Below, in pieces: positions 1 through 5,474 of a stretch of 6,166 nt of DNA. Source of the stretch: Hyphomonas sp. (lineage in GTDB: Bacteria; Pseudomonadota; Alphaproteobacteria; Caulobacterales; Hyphomonadaceae); assembly GCA_029287305.1 (NCBI GenBank), contig JARFRJ010000020.1, forward strand, positions 1 to 6,166, in the 5' to 3' direction. The translations under genes and the position numbers were made by a program. The notes below the pieces were generated by a model that was given only the letters and a program-made list of their open reading frames with translations, searched no databases and was not told the DNA's origin. Numbering within the stretch: the first letter of the stretch is position 1; each line of letters starts with the position of its first letter.

Positions 1-1124
1 ATACTCGATTTCTGGCTGACCTTTTAGCGTCCCTCGGTGTCGACGTGTTTTGGCCAAAAGGCAGCCATGAGTGTCATTTGAATGCCGCTGAACTGACCTC
101 GACCATCGCGCCTTATGAGCAGGTGCGTAAAATGCGGGCAAGCTTTAATGTCTTGGGTCCGTTATTGGCGCGGATGGGGCACGCCACGGTGTCCCTTCCC
201 GGGGGCTGTGCCATTGGCGCCCGGCCTGTCAACCTTCATTTGCAGGCCTTTGAGGCGATGGGCGCAGATATTGCGATTGAAGACGGCTATGTCAAAGCCG
301 CCGCAATACGCGGTTTACAAGGCGCGCATATCGTCTTTCCTTTCCCGAGTGTCGGCGCGACCGAACATGTGATGATTGCGGCCAGCCTAGCTAAAGGTGA
401 GACGCGACTTGAAAATGCCGCATGCGAGCCGGAAATTGCCGATTTAGCGACCTGTCTCAACAAGATGGGCGCGAAGATTAGCGGGGCGGGGACCAACACA
501 ATTCAAATCCAAGGTGTCGAGAGCCTGACGGGCACGCACTATTCTGTGATGAGTGACCGGATTGAAGCGGGTACATTCGCGATGACAGTGGCCGCGACCG
601 GCGGGCAGCTTGTTCTGGAAGGCGCGCCGAGTGGGGCGCTTGGCGCGATGATCAACACGCTGCGCGAGACAGGCACACAGGTCGAGATAATCCCGGAGGG
701 CTTACGGGTTGCAAGAGACCCGGGGGCCCCCTTAAAGGCGGTAAATATTGTGACCCAGCCTTATCCCGGCTTTCCGACAGATTTGCAGGCGCAATTCATG
801 GCCTTGATGACAATAGCAGACGGGGTCTCGATCATCCGGGAAAATATTTTTGAAAACCGCTTCATGCACGCGCCGGAACTGTCTCGTCTCGGCGCTGATA
901 TTACCGTGCAAGGGCAGGAAGCAATTATCAAAGGGGTTGAAACCCTCAAAGCCGCCCCGGTCATGGCGACAGATTTACGCGCCTCTGTGTCCCTTGTGAT
1001 TGCTGGTCTTGTCAGCCAGGGAGAGACCCATATTAACAGAATATATCATCTGGATCGCGGATTTGAGGGGCTAGAGCGTAAATTATCGGCCTGTGGCGCA
1101 GATATATATCGTGACACCCTATAA
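1..1124 (+). CDS. murA: UDP-N-acetylglucosamine 1-carboxyvinyltransferase MurA (5' end outside window)
   Basis: MurA transfers enolpyruvate from PEP to UDP-GlcNAc, the first committed step of cytoplasmic peptidoglycan precursor synthesis. The frame is open from base 3, so the GTG at 45 is an internal valine and not a start. About 373 residues are visible. Against the family's roughly 420-430, some 50 N-terminal residues are missing, including the region of the conserved Lys22 and Asn23. Visible motifs are the catalytic loop [11 protein letters not shown] with the PEP-binding cysteine (codon 207-209, equivalent to E. coli Cys115), FPTDLQAQF with the catalytic aspartate (780-782, equivalent to Asp305), [24 protein letters not shown], and [13 protein letters not shown] near the C-terminus. 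The cysteine is the fosfomycin target, so this enzyme should be of the sensitive type (inference). The TAA stop at 1122-1124 is followed by a 52-nt gap to the DUF2948 gene. Identification is very secure; only the 5' end is lacking. Confidence 0.97.
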   Translation, partial: TRFLADLLASLGVDVFWPKGSHECHLNAAELTSTIAPYEQVRKMRASFNVLGPLLARMGHATVSLPGGCAIGARPVNLHLQAFEAMGADIAIEDGYVKAAAIRGLQGAHIVFPFPSVGATEHVMIAASLAKGETRLENAACEPEIADLATCLNKMGAKISGAGTNTIQIQGVESLTGTHYSVMSDRIEAGTFAMTVAATGGQLVLEGAPSGALGAMINTLRETGTQVEIIPEGLRVARDPGAPLKAVNIVTQPYPGFPTDLQAQFMALMTIADGVSIIRENIFENRFMHAPELSRLGADITVQGQEAIIKGVETLKAAPVMATDLRASVSLVIAGLVSQGETHINRIYHLDRGFEGLERKLSACGADIYRDTL

Positions 1125-1176
1125 TCTTGCGGCTTCGGGACATATATAGCTGTCAGAACTTATCAAGGCTAAAACC

Positions 1177-1626
1177 ATGTCGACTATAAAACCTTTGCGT
1201 CTTTTGGCTGAAGATGAAGCGGATTTACAGATTATCTCTGCGGCGGTGCAAGACGCTGTCACCCAGATCGGGGCCCTGAATTATCAGGCCCGCAAGCATC
1301 GGTTTTCGCTAGAGCTGAACCGGTTTCAATGGGAGATTTCTGCAAAGGGCGCGAAAGACCAAAGACGCGTCCGCTCTGTCCTTGCTTTTGACAGCGTGCT
1401 GTCAGTGCGCTCACGCGGCATTGATCGCAAACAGGGCGCGATGACAATCTCTCTGCTGGCGGTCGAATTTGATCCGGGCGCTGCGGCTCCGGCTGGCACA
1501 GTGCGTCTGGTTCTGGCAGGTGACGGGGAAATTGCGCTTGATGTTGAATGTCTGGATGTGACCCTCTTGGATTCCTCTACTGTCTGGCCGACCAAAAATT
1601 TGCCGGATCATGAGCAAAGGGGATAA
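1177..1626 (+). CDS. DUF2948 family protein (uncharacterised, alphaproteobacterial)
   Basis: This is a 149-aa soluble protein of unknown function with no signal peptide or membrane segment. It resembles the DUF2948 family by its opening PLRLLAEDEADLQIISAAVQ (residues 6-25), an NRFQWE motif around residue 48, and a central LSVRSRGI segment followed by a hydrophobic strand (ISLLAVEFD). It ends with a WPTKNLPDHE tail, where the family usually has a similar tryptophan-rich end. The ATG at 1177 is preceded by AAGG at about 1165-1168, a modest ribosome binding site. The family sits next to hisD and murA in many Alphaproteobacteria, as here. Its last codons contain the ribosome binding site of hisD, so the two are probably translated in a coupled way. 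That linkage suggests co-expression, but it does not show a role in histidine synthesis. Family assignment is from remembered sequence pattern; no catalytic residues can be named. Confidence 0.85.
   Translation: MSTIKPLRLLAEDEADLQIISAAVQDAVTQIGALNYQARKHRFSLELNRFQWEISAKGAKDQRRVRSVLAFDSVLSVRSRGIDRKQGAMTISLLAVEFDPGAAAPAGTVRLVLAGDGEIALDVECLDVTLLDSSTVWPTKNLPDHEQRG
1617..1623 (+). promoter_or_regulatory. Ribosome binding site that decides the hisD start
   Basis: AAGGGGA lies 7 nt upstream of the ATG at 1631 and inside the last codons of the DUF2948 gene. The alternative ATG at 1610, seven codons earlier and overlapping the DUF2948 gene by 17 nt, has no comparable purine-rich sequence in front of it. 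This favours 1631 as the real hisD start and suggests coupling to translation of the upstream gene. Confidence 0.7.
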
Positions 1627-1630
1627 GCGC

Positions 1631-2917
1631 ATGGCCCGCCAATTCACCACAAAGGCCCAGGATTTTGAGACGGCCTTTGCAGATTTTCTTGCCGAACCGC
1701 GCGCCGATGATGTCAATATAGGTCAAACCGTCAGCCATATATTGCGCGATGTTGAGACCCGCGCTGGTGACGCTGTCGCCGAGTATACCGCCCGATTTGA
1801 TCGTCTTCAGATTGACCCGGTCAGCCTGACCGCGCCAAGCATAGATTTAGACGCTTTGGCGCATAGTTGCCCGGCAGATTTACGCGCAGCGATTGACTTT
1901 GCGCATGACCGGATTGCCGATTATGCGCGCCGCCAGCTTCCGGAAGACATGTATTGGCAGGATTCCCTTGGCGCTGAACTTGGCTGGAGATGGACCCCGA
2001 TTGATAATGTCGGTGTTTATGTGCCGGGCGGGCGCGCCAGCTATCCAAGCTCGGTTTTGATGAATATTGTGCCGGCAAAAATCGCACAGGTAAAACGCAT
2101 CGTCATGGTCGCCCCTGCGCCAGAGGGGCGGTTATCTTCGGCGGTTGCCTATGCCGCGCAAAAGGCCGGTATTGATGCATATTATCCGATTGGCGGGGCT
2201 CAGGCTGTTGGCGCTTTGGCTTATGGTTGCGGGGCGCTTCGTCCGGTTGATAAAATTGTCGGGCCTGGCAATGCCTATGTGGCCGAGGCCAAGCGTCAGG
2301 TCTTTGGCAAGGTCGGGATTGATACGATAGCGGGCCCCTCAGAAATTCTTATCATCGCCGATGACAGCGCTAATGCCGAGTGGATCGCGGCAGACCTGCT
2401 TAGTCAGGCCGAGCATGACCCCTCCAGCCAATCCATCCTGATCAGCCTGTCCAGCACTTTAGCCGAGACGGTTGCGGCGGCGGTTTCGCGTCAATTGGAT
2501 GTTTTGCAGACAGAACCCTGCGCGCGCCAAAGCTGGCAAAACCATGGGGCGATTATAATTGCGCAATCCTGTCAGGAAGCGGCGGATCTTGCCAATCGAA
2601 TCGCCCCGGAACATTTGCAAATCTGCCTTGATGATGAGACCAAAATCCTACCGCTAATCCGGCATGCCGGGGCAATTTTCCTCGGGGCGTATGCGCCAGA
2701 GGTGCTGGGTGATTATGTCACAGGGTCCAATCATGTCTTGCCGACCAGCCGGGCCGCGCGTTTTTCTTCTGGCCTTGGCGTATACGATTTCTTAAAGCGT
2801 ATCAGTATACAAAAACTGGATGCGGCCAGTTTTAGAGAGCTTGCCGGCGCTGCGAAACGATTAGGGGAGGCTGAAAACTTGCCCGCCCATGTGAAGTCTG
2901 TCACCATACGTTTATAA
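1631..2917 (+). CDS. hisD: Histidinol dehydrogenase HisD
   Basis: HisD is the zinc-dependent, NAD-linked enzyme that oxidises L-histidinol through histidinal to L-histidine, the last two steps of the pathway. From the ATG at 1631 it is 428 aa, the usual family length. Expected residues are present: zinc ligands Gln259 and His262 in LLSQAEHDPSS, the catalytic pair Glu327-His328 in RIAPEHLQ, a third zinc ligand Asp361 in EVLGDYVTGSNHVLP, and His420 near the C-terminus in NLPAHVKS. The nucleotide-binding region GVYVPGGRASYPSSVLMN (about residues 128-145) and the VGPGNAYVAEAK and AGPSEILI motifs are also intact. An alternative start at 1610 would add seven residues but lacks a ribosome binding site. 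The gene begins 4 nt after DUF2948 and ends 16 nt before UPF0262, so all three are probably in one operon. No other his gene is visible. Confidence 0.98.
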   Translation: MARQFTTKAQDFETAFADFLAEPRADDVNIGQTVSHILRDVETRAGDAVAEYTARFDRLQIDPVSLTAPSIDLDALAHSCPADLRAAIDFAHDRIADYARRQLPEDMYWQDSLGAELGWRWTPIDNVGVYVPGGRASYPSSVLMNIVPAKIAQVKRIVMVAPAPEGRLSSAVAYAAQKAGIDAYYPIGGAQAVGALAYGCGALRPVDKIVGPGNAYVAEAKRQVFGKVGIDTIAGPSEILIIADDSANAEWIAADLLSQAEHDPSSQSILISLSSTLAETVAAAVSRQLDVLQTEPCARQSWQNHGAIIIAQSCQEAADLANRIAPEHLQICLDDETKILPLIRHAGAIFLGAYAPEVLGDYVTGSNHVLPTSRAARFSSGLGVYDFLKRISIQKLDAASFRELAGAAKRLGEAENLPAHVKSVTIRL

Positions 2918-2933
2918 AAGAAATTGAGAAGAG

Positions 2934-3422
2934 ATGTCCCCCAATCGCGTCATTTCTGTAGATATTGACCCCAAAAGCCTGGCCGCAAACGGTCCTGAGG
3001 CAGAGCATGAGCGTCGTGTGGCTATCTTCGATCTGCTTGAGCGTAACAGCTTTAGCCTGATCAGCCCTGCCAATGCGGGTCCTTATCGTCTTAAACTGTC
3101 TGAAATTGACCGTAAAATGGTCTTTGATATCAGCCGTGAAGACCATACGCTGATCTATACCTATATTTTTTCCCTATCGCCCTTTCGGGGTATTATCCGC
3201 GATTATTTTATGATTTGCGAAAGTTACCACAAGGCGATTTCTACCTCTGCGTCAATACAGATTGAAGCTATAGATATGGCCCGGCGCGGTATTCATAATG
3301 AAGGCTCCGATTTGCTGCGAGAGCGTCTGAATGACAAGATCAAAGTGGATATTGAAACCTCGCGCCGCCTTTTCACATTGATTTGTGCTCTGCATTCGGG
3401 GGCGAAAAGTATAAAGGCTTAA
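2934..3422 (+). CDS. UPF0262 family protein (uncharacterised)
   Basis: This 162-aa protein is predicted cytoplasmic, with no signal peptide or membrane segment, and belongs to UPF0262, an alphaproteobacterial family of unknown function. Recognisable segments are HERRVAIFDLLERNSFSL (about residues 25-42), GPYRLKLSEIDRKMVFDI, LSPFRGIIRDYFMICESYHK (about 81-100), QIEAIDMARRGIHNEGS (about 107-123), and a closing SRRLFTLICALH. The long conserved runs argue for a real constrained function, perhaps with an enzymatic or binding site around the RGIHNEGS segment; this is inference. The ATG at 2934 follows a purine-rich GAGAAGAG, and 16 nt separate it from the hisD stop, so it is likely cotranscribed with hisD. 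A low-molecular-weight phosphotyrosine phosphatase gene follows UPF0262 in some relatives, as I recall, but there is none here. Confidence 0.88.
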   Translation: MSPNRVISVDIDPKSLAANGPEAEHERRVAIFDLLERNSFSLISPANAGPYRLKLSEIDRKMVFDISREDHTLIYTYIFSLSPFRGIIRDYFMICESYHKAISTSASIQIEAIDMARRGIHNEGSDLLRERLNDKIKVDIETSRRLFTLICALHSGAKSIKA

Positions 3423-3435
3423 CGCGACCCTCTAC

Positions 3436-3466
3436 AGGTTTTCGGTTTTAAGCTTGCCGTAAACCT
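3436..3466 (+). terminator. Imperfect hairpin between UPF0262 and infA, possible weak terminator or attenuator
   Basis: AGGTTT (3436-3441) and AAACCT (3461-3466) are complementary. Inside them CGG (3443-3445) pairs with CCG (3457-3459) across one T-T mismatch. This makes a nine-pair interrupted stem around an 11-nt loop that includes AAGCTT. Only a short TT follows before a G, so it is a poor intrinsic terminator. It lies 14 nt after the UPF0262 stop and 71 nt before infA, a place where partial termination would make sense. It could also be chance. Confidence 0.3.
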
Positions 3467-3482
3467 TTGTGAGCGATATTCA
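3454..3482 (+). promoter_or_regulatory. Weak promoter candidate for infA-maf
   Basis: TTGCCG (3454-3459) is separated by 17 nt from TATTCA (3477-3482), a poor but correctly spaced match to a sigma-70 -35/-10 pair. Transcription would start near 3489, about 50 nt before infA. The 115-nt gap here is large compared with the 4-16 nt spacings upstream, which makes a separate infA promoter plausible, and infA commonly has one. The -10 match is only three of six bases, so this is tentative. Confidence 0.22.
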
Positions 3483-3524
3483 AAACAATGGAATGATTTT
3501 TAAGAGGCGAATGTCCGCCGCTTT

Positions 3525-3532
3525 AGCAGGAG
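3525..3532 (+). promoter_or_regulatory. Ribosome binding site of infA
   Basis: AGCAGGAG lies 5 nt upstream of the ATG at 3538. It supports that start over the in-frame upstream GTG at 3469 and ATG at 3511, which would add 23 and 9 residues not found in IF-1 proteins. Confidence 0.75.
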
Positions 3533-3537
3533 TGCCT

Positions 3538-3756
3538 ATGGCCAAAGAAGAGTTACTTGAGTTTAACGGCACGATTGTTGAGTTATTGCCGAATGCCACC
3601 TTTCGCGTCATGCTTGAAAATGAACATGAAATTATTGCTCATACATCGGGCAAAATGCGCAAAAACCGTATCCGTGTTCTAACAGGTGACAAAGTTTTGG
3701 TCGAAATGACCCCCTATGATCTGACCAAGGGTCGGATTACTTTCCGCTATAAATAG
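3538..3756 (+). CDS. infA: Translation initiation factor IF-1
   Basis: IF-1 is a small OB-fold (S1-like) protein that binds the 30S A site and works with IF-2 and IF-3 in initiation. The protein from the ATG at 3538 is 72 aa, the standard length, and begins [11 protein letters not shown] as in alphaproteobacterial IF-1. The core is present: [14 protein letters not shown], then [18 protein letters not shown], then [18 protein letters not shown], ending in FRYK. The start is set by the AGCAGGAG site 5 nt upstream and by family length. The frame is open further upstream through an ATG at 3511 (with GAGG close in front) and a GTG at 3469, so a longer form is possible in principle but unlikely. 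The maf gene starts 7-13 nt after its stop, so both are almost certainly on one transcript. Confidence 0.97.
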   Translation: MAKEELLEFNGTIVELLPNATFRVMLENEHEIIAHTSGKMRKNRIRVLTGDKVLVEMTPYDLTKGRITFRYK

Positions 3757-3763
3757 GCCCGTC

Positions 3764-4336
3764 TTGCCCGTGCCAGAATTGATATTGGCCAGTGCCAGTC
3801 CAAGGCGGCGCGACCTCCTAGAACAGATTGGCATTGTGCCAACCCATATATGGCCCTCTGATATTGATGAAACGCCGCATAAAGGCGAATTGCCCGCGCA
3901 ACTGGCGGCGAGGCTGGCAACGCAAAAGGCCGAACATTGCCAAGCTGAAAACGCCTTTATTCTGGCCGCCGACACGGTCGTCGCCCTCGGTCGGCGTCTC
4001 TTGCCCAAAACCCTTACAGAAGCCGAAGCCAGGGACTGTCTGAACAAGTTGAGTGGCCGCGCCCATAGAGTGTTTACAGGCATTGCGGTGCGCGCGCCTG
4101 ATGGCCGATCTGCGTCACGTCTTGTGACCACACGTGTTCAGGTCAAACGGTTAACTCAAGACGAGATCAATGCCTATTTGGAGAGCGGCGAATGGCAAGG
4201 CAAAGCGGGCGGATACAGTATTCAGGGCCGGGCCGGCGCCTTTATTCGAAGCCTGAATGGCAGCTATAGCGGCGTTGTCGGCCTGCCGCTTTATGAGACG
4301 CGCAATTTACTGATAGGGCTCGGCTGGGAAAACTAA
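3764..4336 (+). CDS. maf: Maf family nucleoside triphosphate pyrophosphatase (YhdE-like, dTTP/UTP type)
   Basis: Maf proteins are cytoplasmic pyrophosphatases that hydrolyse nucleoside triphosphates to monophosphates. They are linked to clearing modified nucleotides and to septation control. The 190-aa product has the N-terminal signature LILASASPRRRDLLEQIG (residues 6-23), the SDIDE motif at 32-36, a conserved lysine at 55, the catalytic-type aspartate Asp70 in LAADTVV, SGRAHRVFTGIAV (97-109), and GKAGGYSIQGRAGAF (146-160) followed by NGSYSGVVGLPL (165-176). The GGYSIQGRA form matches the YhdE-like branch (dTTP, UTP and related substrates) better than the YceF m7GTP branch. No ATG start exists. 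TTG at 3764 (7 nt after infA, AGG 6 nt before it) and GTG at 3770 (188 aa) are both possible; translation is probably coupled to infA. The family is certain, the start is not. Confidence 0.94.
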   Translation: MPVPELILASASPRRRDLLEQIGIVPTHIWPSDIDETPHKGELPAQLAARLATQKAEHCQAENAFILAADTVVALGRRLLPKTLTEAEARDCLNKLSGRAHRVFTGIAVRAPDGRSASRLVTTRVQVKRLTQDEINAYLESGEWQGKAGGYSIQGRAGAFIRSLNGSYSGVVGLPLYETRNLLIGLGWEN

Positions 4337-4474
4337 TTGGGCGCGGCTGGGCCGCATCTGCCGAACAAGCTGACAGCAAAAGCGAATAGTCTTATCTGCC
4401 CTGGGACCCTGCCAGCTAGAGGGAGGAACATTTTTACCTATTTACCTCGTCTGTGGATCGTTTAAACGGGGCGC
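4337..4474. other. 138-nt intergenic region between maf and the membrane protein gene
   Basis: No gene is supported here. Just after the maf stop, GCGGC (4343-4347) and GCCGC (4351-4355) form a perfect five-pair hairpin with a TGG loop. There is no T tract after it, so it is not a normal intrinsic terminator. Further along come a promoter candidate (4370-4398), a run of GGGAGGA at 4421-4427, a TTTTT at 4431-4435, and a short direct repeat of TTTACCT at 4433-4439 and 4441-4447. On the minus strand a 32-codon frame (4431 down to 4333) spans most of the gap; it has only a weak AGG in front and I do not call it. Confidence 0.5.
4370..4398 (+). promoter_or_regulatory. Promoter candidate for the membrane protein gene
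   Basis: CTGACA (4370-4375) differs by one base from the TTGACA -35 consensus. TATCTG (4393-4398) follows after exactly 17 nt, matching only the first three bases of TATAAT. Alphaproteobacterial housekeeping promoters often have a good -35 and a loose -10, so the pair is plausible. Transcription would start near 4405, giving a leader of about 70 nt before the ATG at 4475. It is a visual match only. Confidence 0.3.
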
Positions 4475-5425
4475 ATGATACGGCTTTTTATCTTTATTAT
4501 CGTTTTTGCGCTGGTCGTCATCGGCGCGCCGCAATATGCCCCGATCGCCCGCTTTCTGGAGAGTTTCCAGCAAGTCCCGAGCGCGACCGTCATGATGATA
4601 GATATTTTTGCGCTGATTATTGGGGGCGCCTTATTTTATCTGCTGACACGTCGACCGTCAGGCTGGCTCTATACCTATCCGGGGGTGAGCGTTCAATTAG
4701 CTCATAAATTCCTGCTCGGACTTTTATTTGCCGCTGTGTTTGATGTGTTTGAGGTATTTGCAGGATATGCGGTCAGTCTTGATATGCTGATCCTTCTGCC
4801 GATTGCTTTTATGGCTGGAGAGGCGGTCTATCAGATTTTATATGCCTTACTGCGTGCGCGTTCAGGGGCCAGCCCCGACCCGGCAGATCGGCAGCCTCCA
4901 GATTATGAGCCTCCAGAACCTATTGGACCTGAAAACTTTCAGGCGCAAAGGACAGGGCCTGATCATCCTCAAGGCGAACAGGAAACGGGCTTGCCGCGCT
5001 TGGCGGTGACCTTACCGATTTATGCCGGTCTGATTATTTTTTTGCCGCAAACAGATCTCTATCGACAGCTCATAGCGGGTTTTATCACGCTTGCCCCAAT
5101 GCTCTCCTTAATTCTGGCTGGGGCCGCCCTGTGTATCGGTCTGGCGCTAGGGGCGATCCTTGAGGTTTATTTTAAAAAACAAGCAGAAAACCTGCTGGAC
5201 CCAAATCCTAAATCTGTCTCTCTTTTGATTATACAGCGCATATTGGGACGTACATTTGCTGTCGGATTGATTGTCTCTGCATTGATTGTGCTGGTGTCTT
5301 ATAGTCTTGGCCATCTGATAGGCCTTGATATTATCCTCTTAATGCCGCTTGGCTTTGTCCTCGCCGAGGCTGTGTATCAAATACTGGTCTGGCGACTGAA
5401 ATATGGGCCGACCAGTGCGCGCTAA
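4475..5425 (+). CDS. Hypothetical polytopic membrane protein with two similar four-helix halves
   Basis: I do not recognise this 316-aa inner-membrane protein. Eight hydrophobic segments are visible, at about residues 2-18, 39-57, 79-100, 103-125, 177-192, 203-232, 261-279 and 284-306. A hydrophilic, proline- and acid-rich linker (about 128-175, with PPDYEPPEP) separates the two groups of four. Charged turns (TRRP, RARS, YFKK, WRLK) fall on the same side, so both ends and the linker are probably cytoplasmic. The halves are related: residues 76-127 align without gaps to 258-309, best at LDMLILLPIAFMAGEAVYQI against LDIILLMPLGFVLAEAVYQI. No catalytic motif, Walker motif or transporter signature is seen. 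The start is fixed by an in-frame TAA at 4463-4465, making the ATG at 4475 the first candidate; its ribosome binding site (ACGGGG, 4466-4471) is weak and close. The gene lies between maf and glnD, 49 nt before the latter. Base usage resembles its neighbours. Confidence 0.85.
   Translation: MIRLFIFIIVFALVVIGAPQYAPIARFLESFQQVPSATVMMIDIFALIIGGALFYLLTRRPSGWLYTYPGVSVQLAHKFLLGLLFAAVFDVFEVFAGYAVSLDMLILLPIAFMAGEAVYQILYALLRARSGASPDPADRQPPDYEPPEPIGPENFQAQRTGPDHPQGEQETGLPRLAVTLPIYAGLIIFLPQTDLYRQLIAGFITLAPMLSLILAGAALCIGLALGAILEVYFKKQAENLLDPNPKSVSLLIIQRILGRTFAVGLIVSALIVLVSYSLGHLIGLDIILLMPLGFVLAEAVYQILVWRLKYGPTSAR
4700..4855 (+). repeat. First copy of an internal protein repeat in the membrane protein
   Basis: This encodes residues 76-127, covering the third and fourth hydrophobic segments of the first half. 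It aligns without gaps to residues 258-309. In the last 27 positions I count 13 identical residues, including P109, F112 and the run EAVYQIL at 116-122. The DNA is much less alike than the protein, which points to an old duplication. Confidence 0.7.
5246..5401 (+). repeat. Second copy of an internal protein repeat in the membrane protein
   Basis: This encodes residues 258-309, the seventh and eighth hydrophobic segments, at an offset of 182 residues from the first copy. The strictly shared positions include F261, G264, L265, G279, L284, D285, P291, F294 and EAVYQIL at 298-304. An even number of helices per unit puts the two halves in the same orientation in the membrane. Confidence 0.7.
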
Positions 5426-5464
5426 ATCGGATAAATATTTGTGATATCGCTGCGTAAACGCTAT

Positions 5465-5469
5465 AGGAG
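5465..5469 (+). promoter_or_regulatory. Ribosome binding site of glnD
   Basis: AGGAG, followed by AGGGC, lies 5 nt before the ATG at 5475. It is the strongest ribosome binding site in the right half of the window and supports this start over the in-frame ATG at 5502. Confidence 0.75.
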
Positions 5470-5474
5470 AGGGC

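Noticed and set aside
45..1124. GTG at 45 as the start of murA
   Set aside because: The frame is open back to base 3 with MurA-like residues ([14 protein letters not shown]), so the gene begins before the window.
1120..1125. Perfect TATAAT overlapping the murA stop as a promoter -10 for DUF2948
   Set aside because: No -35-like hexamer lies at 16-18 nt upstream and there is no extended -10; the match probably arises from the stop codon context.
3679..4131. 150-aa minus-strand open frame
   Set aside because: It is antisense to infA and maf, both securely identified, and looks like a shadow of their coding sequence.
4343..4355. GC-rich hairpin after maf as an intrinsic terminator
   Set aside because: The stem is only five pairs and no T tract follows.
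4333..4431. 32-codon minus-strand frame filling the gap after maf
   Set aside because: It has only a weak AGG before its ATG, no recognisable sequence, and overlaps the end of maf; length is within chance.
4453..4707. 84-aa plus-strand open frame starting at GTG 4453
   Set aside because: It is out of frame with, and mostly inside, the membrane protein gene; no ribosome binding site and no recognisable sequence.
5439..5467. TTGTGA and TATAGG with 17-nt spacing as a glnD promoter
   Set aside because: Transcription would begin at about the glnD ATG, leaving the strong ribosome binding site at 5465-5469 outside the mRNA.
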